Shown here in pieces: positions 10,865-23,812 of a stretch of DNA of 64,000 bases. Below the pieces are notes generated by a model. That model searched no databases. It worked only from the letters and a program-made list of their open reading frames with translations, and was not told where the DNA came from. The DNA comes from Paracentrotus lividus (Eukaryota; Echinodermata; Echinoidea; Camarodonta; Echinidae): contig CALNVZ010003429.1 of NCBI GenBank assembly GCA_940671915.1, positions 24,649,322 to 24,713,321 of the forward strand. The letters are read 5' to 3'. Position 1 is the stretch's first letter. Every line of letters starts with the position of its first letter. The position numbers and the translations under genes were made by a program.

Positions 10865-13800
10865 TCCGAACAAGGTTTCCCTCATATCCGGCCGCATTCT
10901 CAGTGCCTCCTACGTTATGACTTGTACAAAAATATTGTTAAATTGCATCCTTGTGGTAATAGTCATTGATTTATGAATGAAAACAGATATAGTAGTCCTT
11001 TTTTAAGGATAATTATTCCAGTGACTTCCAACGCAACCGCATTTCCATTAACTGGCTACGTCATGACGACTATACCCCCCTCCATTAATAAAAAACCCAT
11101 GTGCCTTAATTTTAAGCCATAAGTACCTTCCATAATCATGATAATATATTATCTGCTCATACTTTATTATATTCCCGTTCTACTTTAACCATGGACCGTA
11201 ATTAGAATTTGTAACAATTTTTGAGGTATCAGTAAGAGTTTACTTCATGCAGCTAATTTGGGAAAGGGAGGTATCGTTTGTATGGTTCATTAGATTTTAT
11301 TGGTTATCAGAGTAATCTACCTATCATTATTTAATATTTTAGCCCGTTGCCCTTTTAGACGTCCATCGTATTTGTCTAGATAAAAAAAAAAAAAAAAAAA
11401 AAAAAACGATGGTTTCATTGAAACAGGGCTATTTCATTACCATACGAAAATTTCCCTTTTTTAATTTTCTGCCCACTCTTGTTTCTCCGTATGATTCTTT
11501 GCGGAAGTAGAAAAGTGAGGGTTTAAAATAGAAACTGGTATTTGTTATATGGATAGCAAGAACATAAGTTATGACGATGGGATTTTTTTTTTTTTTTTTT
11601 TTTTTGCCAAACGGGGAAACACCTTCTTTTTGTGTATTTTGACATTTTGCTTCCGGACTGGGAAATGGTTCCTTTATACTTCAATACCATTATATAAATA
11701 TAATATAAGTATACAACAAATAACTGATTAAAACATAACACTTGAAATTAAAAGAAAAAAGATTTTGTTCGATGAACTGTAAGCTGTCCATTTCCCGGAA
11801 TGATGTAAATAACTGTTTTACCTTTGGATAAATTTTGAAATATTGACAAATGCATTATTTATTTTCATATACACGCCTCTATTAAATAAATGACATACAA
11901 TGATATAGAAATTTATGCAAGTAACAGTGCATTATATAATTTTGAAAGGGTCCAAATTAATAGCAAAGCAGCTCGCGATTGATGTCGTAATATTGAAACC
12001 TTGTAGGTTTCTAAGTATGTTTCTCTTATAATTTTCTTTTATAGACTGAATACACAATCCTGAGGAAAATAATGTGTATTTCACTTTGTACATTAGCTAT
12101 TAAAGCTCGTTTTCTATTCATATCTATAAACCAAACGTTTCTCTGCGTTCGGCCAAAAAGGTTTGTTTATGCAGAATCTCAGCCCCTGAATTATCCATTT
12201 AGATGACCGGCTAAGCAGAAAATGCAGTTAAATCATTATAGTTCAAGGACAAATTGTATATTTCCATTCTTACAATGCAGAATACACTAGACTATGTGTG
12301 TGTGTGTGTGTGTGTGTGTGCATTTTAGTTTATGCTCATTAAATTTTGGACTACAGGCTTATACCTTCGGGGTTTTTTTCAGTATGGCTCTCATTGTTTT
12401 TGTTCATATTAATTTTACCGATCGTCTAATAATGGAATCAATTAACAATATTTCTTTCTTGTTTTAAATGAAAAGAATAAACAAAAAATGATATATAGAA
12501 CTTACGAATAGGCCTTTATACTGACAAAAAAAAAAATGATTACATCTTGCAATATTTGTGGATAGGCCTATTTGTGAAGAAAGCACCTGGGCAATTGCAA
12601 AAGTGTCAAAAGGAATGTCAAAATAATCTTGAGCCATCAAATTGTTAATGTGTCACTTGAAAAACGAAAAGAAGAAAGACAAAATAATTTAAAACAACGT
12701 TAGGCCACTGTTTAAACAAACAACCAAGTTTAGGCACGAGCATAGCTGTGGGGAAATACGCTGGAGCAAAAATACTTCATTTTGCTTTGGATATGTTTTT
12801 CATCGCAGTTGTATAATGAAAGTTAGAGGTTGAGAATATAGTTACACAAGACACGAGTAACATATACCCCTCTCTTGTTTTTATCATATATAAGAGATAA
12901 GTTGATATGAAAACCAGTACTAACCGACTTGCCATGGCGCCAGCCATGTACCATACACGCTACGGGACATGCGATAATCATATGCGCATAGTGGTTTTTG
13001 CATCTTGACATTAGTCTGTGTTTGCAGTCACAATAATATTCTCGTTTCAGCAGCGAATGGATGTAGTGATCCTGTTTATACGTTTTCGCCCCTCCAGAAT
13101 GTTAAAACATGTGTATGTTATGTCATTTCGTATGTTATAAATATATTTTGCGAAGTATGTCTGATATATCTAAGTATTGCAGATGAAAATTCAAGGTCAT
13201 GCCCACTACCTTGATTCAGCACAAAGCTGATGCACAAAGCAAATGCCGAATTATAAAGAAGCAATAGTTCAGGTATTTTATTAAAATATCATTAATACAG
13301 AGAACATCATTTTGACTGTTTAGTGTCCATTCACGTTTCTGCAAGCCTCCCCCTCCAATTAAATAGTTGTTTTTGACATATATCACAATGTCGCAATTCA
13401 CATGTACTGCGACGACCTTGAGGCTAAACCTAAAAAGAAACTGAATTTTGTATAATTTATTGTTTTAATAGAAATTAGATAATTATATTTTCATAACTAG
13501 GGAACAACAGTGGAACGCCGCGACGCATTAGACAAAGGATGCAATCTACGCAGTAGGGGTCTGTGTACTGAGACTAGGATGAACCAAGATGGGACGCCTG
13601 CTTGGGAGATATGGTTATAACACATGGGTGAGAGATATGCATTACTCATGGATGGCGGTACAGTGCGAGGACTGCATTTTTAGCCCCTTCTATAGGTCAA
13701 GTGATAGATCGATTCTCTTTTTCTCTCTCCGTCTCCATCTTTCTTCTTCTTTCTCCCTCTTTTCTCTTCACATCTTTTCTGTTTTTCTTCTTAAACGTGT

Positions 13801-15620
13801 TAAACTTTCTCCCTCTTATCTTTTGTAGAATATATGACACTCTCTTCTTACTTCTTTATAACTTTCTTTCAACTCGATCTCTTTATCATCTTTATATGGC
13901 AGTATAATTTTGTCCCTGTTTGTCTGGATATTCATTCAAACTCAACAACACTCCCTTTCTCATACATGTCTCTGTCTCTCTGCACCAATACTTTTAATAT
14001 TGCACACTTTTTTCTAGTTTCTCTCACATGACATTTCTTTAACTCTCCCCGTGCCTCTCGCTTTCTCCCTCGCTCTTGCTCACTCTCTCCCTCCCAAGCT
14101 TTCTCTCACCTTCTCTCTGCTACCCTTCCTTTCTTTCATCTAGTTACCCATCTCGCCCTTACTCCATCTCGGCTGTACTCGACCCTTGTAACCTTTCGTC
14201 CATCACTCTCTTTCCCAGTCTTTCTCATGTTACACGCAATTATGCATGCATCGCCTCTCAAAACTACTTAGCAACTCGGATTAATTCAATGCAAAATGCC
14301 GGTTTTTGTCTTCTTTTCTTGATATTATCAAGTAAAATGAAGAAAACATGCATTACAAGTTTAGGCCCTGAAATATGAGACACTATTCATGGAAAATGTT
14401 CATTTATGTCTTACATTTTGCATTTTATTTAGATAACTAAAAATAACTACTTCGGTAGTACCGTGACTTGTGTACTTTACCTATATGATTATTATTACGT
14501 AATGCATTTGCATAATTATATTTAAGTTTCCGAAAAATTTTAGTGACTGTTCATTTATTCATTTCCATGACAACAACCGATGGACAAAAATAAGAAAAGG
14601 TACTCTCATTATATATTTATATATATTTTTTTTAAATAATTTTTTTCTCATTAAAGTCGAAATGTCATTGAAGAAACAACGGTAACCCAAAAAATAAAAA
14701 AATAAAAAATAAACAAACAAAATGTTTAACAATTCATTTCACCGGAAATGGATTTTAAATGTCTTTAATACTACTGCAAAATACATTTTGCCGGAGATGG
14801 CAAGTGCCCAGTTTGCCCCCCTCCTCCATAATGAATCTGTAAATGTCTTTACCTTTGACCTTTCCTGTGATAAATACGGGGCTCACATTATTGGGCTTAA
14901 TGAATTACCCGAATTAGAAGGAACGAGGCCTGATTAAGCTTGATTGCCTCAAACTAAGTATCTCCTTGGAATTGATTTTCATCCCGGTTTCTTTTCAATC
15001 ATCCAAAGCTAAACGAACCAAAATGGCGGCAATTAGTTCCAGGTCTGGACAATTCCGCTTCTAATTGATACAAACCTTTGTCGGTGAAAGGTAATGAATT
15101 GTCCATCATTTAAACATTTACCTTGTGCCCTTTACGGAAGTCTATTTTTCTTGAAATAATCTAGAACTAGTGTAACCAACAATTTTGCACATGATGGACT
15201 GGAATCGACCGAAATCTAAATAAAACATGCTAAAGACAACACAAAATTGTAAACTATAACATTCGTAGAGAATGGCATACTGTGTACGGAATGACTTTTG
15301 CTTTTATTCACAATTCAATTCAGGAAGGTTTGATTAACAACATTATGTGACAAGAATGCAGAAATATGAAGTATGATTTAAATGTCATCATGTCGTTAGT
15401 TATAATATAAATTTAACGATACATATCTAAAATCCAATGTCGTACTCATCATAATGAAGAGTTTGATTCCATAAACGCACTAAATCCACTTTTAGTGTTT
15501 TAGAGTAAATCAAGGTTTTTTAATTTACCCCTTTCTCTTATCAATTGTGACTTTATTTTGACATACTAGTATGATAAGGCTTCCATATTCGATTGATTAA
15601 ATCATGTTTTTAAAAATCTA
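10865..15620. other. No gene; simple repeats only
   Basis: I recognise no gene. Contents are poly-A at about 11382-11406, poly-T at about 11582-11605, (TG)n at about 12294-12320, and a strongly pyrimidine-rich stretch (CTTT/CTCT) at about 13700-14160 whose open frames are compositional. Confidence 0.5.
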
Positions 15621-15840
15621 CATTGTAAACATAAATTAGTCATTGGTGCTTATAAATTAGTCAAAACGACTAATTTATATTAGTCCAGTCTCAGTGCCTG
15701 AATTACCTCAGTCAAGACTAGTTTAGGTAAGTCATTTTGACCAATATAAACAAGTCATTTAACAAATGACTTGTTAACATTGGTCAAATGACTAACAAAT
15801 GACATGTAGACTTACAAATGACTTATTTATGGTCAGAGGC
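15621..15840. repeat. Left end and subterminal TAGTCA palindromes of the 4.2-kb transposon
   Basis: Contains the terminal repeat 15621-15644, an internal perfect palindrome TAAATTAGTC-AAAAC-GACTAATTTA at about 15653-15677, and further TGACTTGTTA/ACAAGTCATT inverted units to about 15830. The same motifs, inverted, fill the right subterminal region, suggesting transposase-binding sites. Confidence 0.7.
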
Positions 15841-15889
15841 TAGGCCTATGGCGCACGTAACAGTGATTCGCAGTCAAACCACACGGACA

Positions 15890-15984
15890 CATGCCGACAT
15901 GGTAAAAACAAAACGACATCGAATGCAACGCCCAAGAATTAGATCCATCTCAGGATATCGTTGAACATGCTCTTAAAGACCAAG
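15890..15984 (+). other. Candidate first exon of the transposon gene
   Basis: Open sequence reading DIECNAQELDPSQDIVEHAL and ending at a consensus donor CAAG|GTAAGT at 15984/15985. It lies just inside the left end of the transposon. The start is not determined. I infer it belongs to the transposase transcript or to a second element-encoded protein. Confidence 0.35.
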
Positions 15985-16342
15985 GTAAGTTTATGTCATA
16001 TTCTATTTTTAACGCTAATCCCAAGCATGGTAGATTTTGTGATGTTAAATTATTATTGTAGCCCCACATGCTCAATTCCACGTTAGTTGTATGCTAGTAA
16101 TTTGAAGTTGCAGAACACGCTCTATACTCGGATGGTGTGCTGAATGATTATAGTTATGATATGATGATCGATAATTAGTATCATTGAATATATTCATGTT
16201 AAGAATCAAATGAAAGATTTCCTCTTGCGACAGCCACTAAACACACCTGTGCGCATGCGTGTCTATAATTTATCGGACATCCACCTTTTGCTATTCAAAA
16301 TTGATTCAAAAATTAAAAAAAATCCTCGGCAGTGTGCAAGCC

Positions 16343-16415
16343 GTCTCGTTGGTGTAGTGGTGTGAGAGTAAGACAGTGACGCTGATGACTCGGGTTCGAC
16401 TCCCGCTATTCCTCT
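16343..16415 (+). repeat. tRNA-like segment (SINE head or tRNA pseudogene)
   Basis: Contains an A-box-like TGGTGTAGTGG (16350-16360) and a B-box GGTTCGACTCC (16393-16403) at the usual spacing, with a four-pair T-stem CGGG/CCCG. The acceptor ends do not pair and the 3' sequence runs into T-rich DNA, so it is not a functional tRNA gene. It resembles the head of a tRNA-derived SINE inserted in the transposon intron. Confidence 0.55.
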
Positions 16416-16497
16416 TGTGTTTTTTGACTAAATAAACTGCAAATTATATTTTGTTGTTATTTTTTTATTATCAAAATATAATTTTGTTTAAAAAATA

Positions 16498-16518
16498 TAA
16501 CCCTAACCATAACCCTAG
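16498..16518 (-). repeat. Short telomere-like motif
   Basis: Three near copies of TAACCC (the complement of TTAGGG) separated by small variations. It is too short to be a telomeric tract and is probably chance or a tiny interstitial remnant. Confidence 0.5.
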
Positions 16519-16647
16519 TCTATGTTTAAAATATTATAAACAATTTCCACATGCATATTTTTCAATTTGGGTAGCTGTCGCAAGAAGGAACTGGTTGGCC
16601 GACTCGAATTTTAATTTGTTAAAGAGAGGTGGGGCAGCCCCCCCCCC

Positions 16648-16686
<39 letters not shown>

Positions 16687-16975
16687 AAATAATAAACATT
16701 TTTTATTTAATATACATAAGTATCCACTCATAACACTTTGCATCTATCCTACGAAGAACAGACAGCTTAAAGACCCATCGGCTTTACGCGCTCCAGATTC
16801 ATAGAATGTGTTTCTTCGTCAGCGATTCCTGCTTCTTTTATACCGCTGTGAGTTGTTTTTATGATTGTTCACAGAATGTCAATAAATGTATATGATCATG
16901 TGACATGCTACACGTACATAAACAATATTTCCTATTATTTTAATTATGATAATAATGATATTTTCCCTTTTACAG

Positions 16976-17039
16976 TGAATTGAAGGTGATCATGGCTGAG
17001 CTATTGTTCAACTTTCTGAAAGAGAAGGCATCAAATGAG
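16976..17039 (+). other. Candidate second exon of the transposon gene
   Basis: A pyrimidine-rich acceptor TTTTCCCTTTTACAG precedes 16976 and a donor GAG|GTACTG follows 17039. The 64-nt segment is open in a frame reading VIMAELLFNFLKEKASNE. It is an inferred exon between 15984 and the transposase exon. The reading phase with the first exon does not obviously match, in keeping with decay or a mis-called border. Confidence 0.3.
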
Positions 17040-17913
17040 GTACTGGAATGAGTTCAAAACACCGAAGCTCTCCACTAGATCTGAGATATTTCACTTCATG
17101 TTCTATAATTCATGTACTTGAATCTGTAACGAAAATCATTTTGATGCATCTCAGCCTTTTAGAGGAGTATTTTTAGAGTATTTGGACTAAATATGGTTTA
17201 TTTCGCCATTGAACTGCATCATTCTTTAATTAGAGCTTTGGCAATATTATTGTCATTGGCATGGTATTTTTTTTTATGTTTCACATATTTATTTGCAATT
17301 GTACTTATATATCTGCTTATAGTACATTATGTCTCATATTTTTATGTTTGGAATTTAAGACACCTTTCCAAATATGGTGTGGCCATGTCTACTTGAAAGA
17401 GAACTCAACAGACTGCTTGAAGCGCTTTTATAAAACACAATTTTACATTTTAAACTGATTTTTTAAATGTTTTTTAAGTTATAAATGTGTATGTTATAGT
17501 TAATTCACATAAATTGCAACACTGAATTCACCTGGCTGGATAATAGGTTGAAGCGGTCCGCAGACTGTAGTTATTTAGTTAACTTTGCCAAGGCCTGGCA
17601 GCCCAGCCAGGTGAAATCAGTGTCTTAATATTTTTGTGTTTTAAATAATATGTTTTATATTGAATCAATTTTTTTTATATTGTATGTCATCTTTCTGCCG
17701 ATAGATAATATAATAATAATATAATAATAATAGTAATAACTTAATTTGAATGATATTTAATAATTTAGTAATTTGAAAATCAAATGAATTCATGTTAAGG
17801 AATAAAGATCATGATGAGTAGAGACAAATATTTCAATTATCATATAGATCCTTTTCCAGGGATTTTGTATGCCTGTCTAATATTCTTTTTATTTTAATGG
17901 CCTTATTTTTCAG

Positions 17914-18542
17914 GAACATCGTTCAAGGATATTCACTGTGTATAACGAAATTTCATTATGACACTTTTCCGTTTCGACGTGGTTTTACAATCGTGGACTG
18001 ACATGAACATTTGAATTGAACATTGAAATTTTCTGGACCTTAACTGCGACCACTTCTTCAAATGGCCTAAACAAAGAGTACGAGTTAGGGCAAGTCTTCC
18101 GAAAGAGTTTTTAGATATTCAAGAACACTAGAACAATTATAGAGTGTACTGATAATATTTAACCACATCACGCCTTGTTCTCAAGAATAACTTGGTCATC
18201 TTATAAACATCACAATACTCCAAGCTCTTAGTTGCAGACATTTCCAAGGGGTACCTTCATTTTTCTCTCTCAGTCTTTGGAGGTAGTCTATAGATTAAAA
18301 CGATCACACAAGATCTGGTTGCTTGAACCACATTGAACATGGAGATGGCGTCATGGCTGATCGTTGTTTCTCATAAGAGACCTCCGAGCAAAGGGGGGGG
18401 GGGAGCAACACTAACATACCACCATTTGTACATTGAAGCATCAACCACGTCCACGCGCACAGTCAAGACACGTCGCATGGAATCAGCAAGGATTCACGTT
18501 GAACGTGCTATGGATGATTTAAGACTTTTCTCAGAGTATTGA
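17914..18542 (+). pseudogene. Broken DDE_Tnp_4-type transposase exon
   Basis: Begins after a consensus acceptor TTATTTTTCAG. In order, across several frames, it shows: HFFKWPKQRVRVRASLPKEF (near 18048-18107), equivalent to the family's WPS-R...MP.F block; TIIECTDNI (18133 onward), equivalent to the first catalytic IIDCTE block, here with Glu where Asp is expected; TWSSYKHHNT (18190-18219), equivalent to the conserved SxYKxHNT block; GTFIFLSQS then FGGS (near 18255-18290); GDGVMADRCF (18341 onward), with the second catalytic Asp; and KTRRMESARIHVERAMDDLR, with the final catalytic Glu in HVER, ending at TGA 18542. Internal stops and frameshifts, and a poly-G insertion near 18396, make it non-functional. 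Confidence 0.8.
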
Positions 18543-19280
18543 TGGAGTTGTACTTTGTTGAGCTGGGGAATATTTGCTATTTGTTATTGCTGAAATTTCC
18601 AAGACAAGCTGAACTTCAGATACATGCTATTTCCTGCATTTCTATTTTTTTTTTTTTTTTGTGGGGGGGGGCGGGGGTTTATTCTGCATAATGTTCTTAT
18701 ATTCAACTTTTATAATTACCTGTACCACGTACTTTACCTTGTTTGATGTATTGCATGCAGTGAAATGCAACATGTCATGTATACATGTACATATTCAAAG
18801 CAATACGTATACATAATTATTATATTATTTGAAGTATTTAAAAGGTAATAATTGGGAATTTCTTCATTGAAACCAATATTTTCGAATTTACATTTATGCG
18901 TTTTATTTACTTTTTTTTTTTAAATATAAATTTGTATTAGACTTTTACATTCTTCTCCATCCTGGTCTCTCTCTCTCCCTCTGTCCTCCCCTCTTGTTCC
19001 CCTTTCACTTTTACTCCTACTCTGTGTCTTCCTCACCCTCTCACTTTCTTCCTCCTATGCTATTTAAGTGTATTGGACTCACAAATTAGCCTTTTAGTAC
19101 AGTAATAACACTATGATGTCTTGACAGGCTATTTACTATGTAATCCTCATTACAACAATTCAGAGTATCTGCTATCATGTTAATGTTAACTATTATGCTA
19201 TATATTTTTATAATTTTTGTTGTACTATGTAAAAATGAAATTTTGTAAATATGTTTTATCGAGTTTAAAATATAGACCAT

Positions 19281-19282
19281 TA

Positions 19283-19341
<59 letters not shown>

Positions 19342-19382
19342 TACTATTATTATTATCAGTGTTATTATTATTATTATTATGT
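19281..19382. repeat. (ATT)n microsatellite
   Basis: About twenty ATT units with minor interruptions, within the transposon between the transposase exon and the right subterminal satellite. Confidence 0.9.
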
Positions 19383-19499
19383 ATAGCCTGATTATGTTGA
19401 AATAGATCTGTTTTAAATCAAGAAGAGATTTAGTTGCTTCATTTCTTTTGTTTTTACATAAAATATGGCCTTAAAATGATGACCAGCTAAAATAAGTCA

Positions 19500-19760
19500 T
19501 TTAACTAATATTTGACTTTGTCTGACTAATTAATTCTAGTCATCTGACTAAATCCAAAAGTATCTGAAATGACTCAACTTTAGTCATTTGACTAATTAAT
19601 TCTAGTCATCTGACTAAATCCAAAAGTGTCTGAAATGACTAAACTTTAGTCATTTGACTAATTAATTCTACTCATCTGACTTAATCCAAAATTGTCTGAA
19701 ATGACTAAACGTTAGTCATCTGACTAATTAATTCTAGTCATTTCAGACATAGGGCAGGAC
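19500..19760. repeat. 66-bp subterminal satellite of the 4.2-kb transposon
   Basis: GACTAATTAATTCTAGTCAT recurs at 19524, 19590, 19656 and 19722, an exact 66-bp spacing. Each unit carries several TAGTCA/TGACTA inverted motifs, matching those near the left end. Such subterminal arrays commonly bind the transposase. Confidence 0.9.
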
Positions 19761-19801
19761 TAATTTTTATTAGTCAAAATGACTAATTTATGTTTATAGT
19801 G

Positions 19802-20592
19802 TAGCTATGAATTTGAATTTGATTTTTTTTTTTATAATTTCAATTTTCATGGATTTATCTCCTCTTGGATTGCTATCAGAGTATAGCTACACATTTTCTG
19901 ATGTTTAAATTTGAGAATTATTATTATTATTTTTTTTATAGAACTTCCTCTTTTCTTAAGACCGGGATTTTGATGTGTTAAATCCGAAAATAGTCATACA
20001 AATATGAAAAATATCCTAAATTATTATTTCAAAATTTTGCAATGATGCTGGAGACGAGTAGCCTCAACATGTGCTAAAAGATCTGACTGGATATTGTTAG
20101 GTAAAGTGGTTAAATAAACAAATCCTAAATGAACTTAGTGGATTAAGCGCCTTTTGGAATAAAACCGTTTTGGATTTAGCTCCTTTTGAAATAAAACAAA
20201 TTCGTAACCAATTTTTTGCAATCTTCCAACAACAAAAAATTTCTCCCATATGCTGCATTTGATTCCAATGCCTAAGATTCACTTATTTATCCTATAAAAT
20301 CGATTTTGGTCAACAGTGGATTTAGCGCCTTTTGGAATCAAGCCCTTCATGTTGAGTACACCAGCATCCTATGTTGTGTTTGCTTTTATTCTAAATCTTC
20401 ATTAATTACATGATGCAACCAGATTGTGATTTCAAAAAGAGGACAGAATACATAAAAATAGTAAAACAGACAAAACAAGAAACAAAAAAGGCCTTTTTAG
20501 AAATTTGTCTTTATTCTCAGTATTCTTTTTATTGTCAGTGAACTGCAGCAGATAAGCCTATAATTGTGATTTCTAGAAATAACAGAAAGATA

Positions 20593-20647
<55 letters not shown>

Positions 20648-21209
20648 ACACACAAAAGATAGGTAAAATCACGGACCTCGACTTTTTCATAAAACCAATT
20701 TCATGTAAATCCCAGATTCGAAGACAAAATACGATTTACGAAGCAGATAATGATCACGAATAAGAATCGGAAATAAATGGTGAAAGATAGAAGTGGTCGC
20801 GTCGATATAGTTTGATTAACTTGAAACAAAAATGAAAGGCAAGCAGTCTGAAAAGATGCAAGATGGAAGACGATTTTGACCAGTCCATTTCCATTATCTG
20901 TCTTTAGACGGGCATAGATTCGTTGGTATTCATGTAGCGTTTGCATCGTGCTAGTGTCTGTACTTATTTGCATTCCTCTCGCGGCAACATAGTCCATGTC
21001 CTGTAATGGATTTTAAATTTTTGCCGAAAGGTTGTGATCAATCTCATATGAGTTTGTAATTTGCATTGAATTGGATAGAAACTTGTCATCAGAAAAAGGG
21101 TGAAAAAGAGGGTGTGTTTGAATATCCCCGGACAGTTGGTATGTAAAATTAAACGTGTGATTAAAATAAAAATCTGATATTAGCTTTTGGCACAACAACC
21201 GCTCCCTGC

Positions 21210-21247
<38 letters not shown>

Positions 21248-23511
21248 TGCTTACGGTGCTAGGAGAAAGATGTTAGAAATCGAATGAACGGAAACATATA
21301 TAAAAAAAAAAATTAAATGGATCATGTTTCATTTAAGTTCTTAATTTTCTTCTGCATCCAATACAATACGAAAAAGTCTCTCGTATAGATATTAAAGAAA
21401 AGTTGGTGATTTTAATGTCAAGATACATTGGGCACAATAAAAATAAATGCGTCAACTTTGTAAGAAAGGGATGATTTCTTTGGATTTCTTAAATACTATT
21501 TGTTTACGTTTCCTTCGCAAAATCTCTCAAAGAATATAGGCCTACATATTGTGTTGTTCATGTTCAGTCCTCCTGCAAATCTACCGTATGCGTGGCCCTT
21601 TCAAATTGTTCTACGTGTACATGCATGTTTAAAAAGAAAAATTGGACGTTCATATGATGCATTTGATGTTTTCATGAAGTTTTTACTTTCCCCTTAAAAC
21701 AACAAAAACAACTTACCATGACTTACAGTTCTTTTTTTTTATTTTAATTTTTGTTCGTTGTTTGATTTTCTATTGTGTTGGCGTGTTTGTGTTGTGTGTG
21801 GGGGGGGGGGGGAGGGGAGTGGGGGTCTATGACTACGCATTTAGGGGCACACCTCTTTCGAGGAACTTCAACAAATCAATACTCCATTTAATGTTATGTT
21901 GCGGAATTGATCGTTCGACGGGATGTTTCAGTTTTTCTTGCCTTTAGGCTACACATTTTGATGATTACTTAAAGTAAAAATGATGATTGGTCTGCCACAT
22001 TAAGATAAAAGTATCAGTCAATAGTTTGTTCATTAAAAATCGTAACATAAGTGTATGGAAATATGAAATAGCTTATATTATTCAATTGATAGGTCTTTTA
22101 GTGTATCAAAAATTTGTCATGTGAGTAAGTTTCAACAAACAAGTAGGCCTTCCTCAAGATAATTTTAAATTACGTCGATCCCTATGCGGACAAATTGAAT
22201 ACCCTCTTTTTTCAGAAAGACACAAATATCTGAACTGAAAATGAAAGATTTCCTATATACCAAACATAATACCAAACATAAAGTCATATATTATACTCAC
22301 CTTTCAAAATTTCAATCTCATCTGCTGGTATTGCAAATTTTACACGAATATGTATTCAGGTCAAACTTTAAAAAAAAAAAAAAAAAAAAAAAAGAGGAAA
22401 GTAAACACTACGTCATAATCATGATGGCATTTGATTCAAACTGAACTCGGAAAATGTTAGATGAAAATTAGTACAACAAAAAAGAAAACGCGTGAGTTTG
22501 AGTTAGAAATTAAGATTATGGACGGTCGATTTTAATTTTACGGAGATCAGGAGATACACGCATAGCCAACGTGATATGTGATGCACGTGTAAGTACTAAA
22601 ATAAGACTAATACTTAAAAAACACAAACATTTCGCATTAAAGAAAACACAGGGAAGATTATGAGGAGTGAAAAAAAAATTATTCATACATGCGTAGAGCT
22701 TCATGAGGGATTTTCCCCTACTAACGCCCTGTAACATAAAGACTTACGATGGATAAAAAGTTACGATCGATTTCATCTATAGTCAGGGTGCTCCAAAGTT
22801 GATGGTCTTAATCCTTATCCTAGCCCAAACCCAAATCTTAATCATATCATAATCCTAATCCATGGCTGTACCTGCGTTCCAAATGAGGCCACCTCGATAA
22901 AAATCAATCGTAACTTTTTATTGATCATAAATATTTATGTTACAGGGCAAATGACTCGTTCTATCAATATATACACTCCCTGATAAGTTCTTTGAGGGCC
23001 ATCCCCTGAGGGATTTGAATCGTAAATAGTGAAACTTTCTGTTAAACATATTTCCCTGGACCTCTTGGTTTCTGGAATTGGTTAAACATTCGTTTTCTAA
23101 AGTTTAAAGCCTCCATATTCGTCACTATTATTATCATCATGATTATTATTTCCAGCGAGATATTTCCAAAATGCGGTAACTTTAGTTTAACTAAAGTTCC
23201 GTGTCAAAATTCTTCCTTTACTTGTAGGTCAATCGGTATTTTATCATCAAGGCTGCATGGCAAAGAATTACTAAAATGTTATTCAGTATTATATTAAAAG
23301 AAAAAATAGGACAAAGAAAAACAAGTCATTATCTGATCAGAATCAATGATCAAGGCATTCAATGCAAACACGAATTCTCCTGGACCGTTCTTTGAATATC
23401 GTTCGATCCTATCCTCGTTGTAGTTCCGTTGAACCCTTTATAAAGTTTGGCAATATACCCTGCAATAATTTCCTCAGTATTCAGTCAAGGTTTATCCATC
23501 AATATGTACTG
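19802..23511. other. No gene; long poly-A runs
   Basis: No gene recognised. Long poly-A tracts occur at about 20602-20646 (45 nt), 21211-21244 and 22371-22393, and a poly-G at about 21801-21812. A degenerate TAATCC/CCTAATC-rich patch lies near 22806-22860. Confidence 0.5.
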
Positions 23512-23812
23512 TAACGGACCTGGTGTCGTGTAGTGGTTCTGACTCTCGCCTTTCAATCAGAGGGTCGCAGGTTCGAATCCCAACCCGGCGTTAATTTCCT
23601 TCGGCAAGAAATTCATCCACAATTTGCTGCACTCTAACCCAGGTGAGGTGAATGGGGACCTGGTAGGAATATTTATTCCTTCAAACGCAGCGCGCGTAAA
23701 AGCTGCACTGCTAAAGCCAGGGTAATTATGCTGCATAATTGTAGAGCGCTTAGAGACTTCTGATAAAGTAAGTGTTAGGCGCTATATAAGCAAGTATAAT
23801 TATTATTATTAT
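23512..23812 (+). mobile_element. tRNA-derived SINE, about 300 bp
   Basis: The head (about 23516-23590) has an A-box-like GTCGTGTAGTGG and a perfect B-box GGTTCGAATCC (23570-23580), the internal RNA polymerase III promoter. The body of about 200 bp ends TAGGCGCTATATAAGCAAGT followed by (ATT)n, a 3' end form common in echinoderm SINEs. Such elements are mobilised by LINE enzymes. The short ATT tail and complete head suggest a full-length copy. I could not see clear flanking target duplications. Confidence 0.75.

Larger units (their letters stand above)
15621..19801 (+). mobile_element. Decayed DNA transposon, Harbinger/ISL2EU-like, 4.18 kb, TA-flanked
   Basis: The two ends match in inverse orientation: 15621-15644 and 19778-19801 both give CA(T/C)T(G/A)TAAACATAAATTAG followed by TCATT, and both are bordered by TA. 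Just inside each end are TAGTCA-rich palindromes and, on the right, a 66-bp satellite. The interior carries candidate exons on the plus strand and a broken transposase (17914-18542) of the DDE_Tnp_4 family. That combination, with a 2-bp TA flank, fits an ISL2EU-like relative of PIF/Harbinger. Several in-frame stops and frameshifts show this copy is no longer autonomous. Family assignment rests on motifs I recognise, not on a search. Confidence 0.75.

Noticed and set aside
13700..14160. Overlapping Leu/Phe/Ser-rich open frames
   Set aside because: Result of pyrimidine-rich DNA; no conserved motif or splice context.
16498..16518. Interstitial telomere
   Set aside because: Only about three imperfect TAACCC units; far too short.
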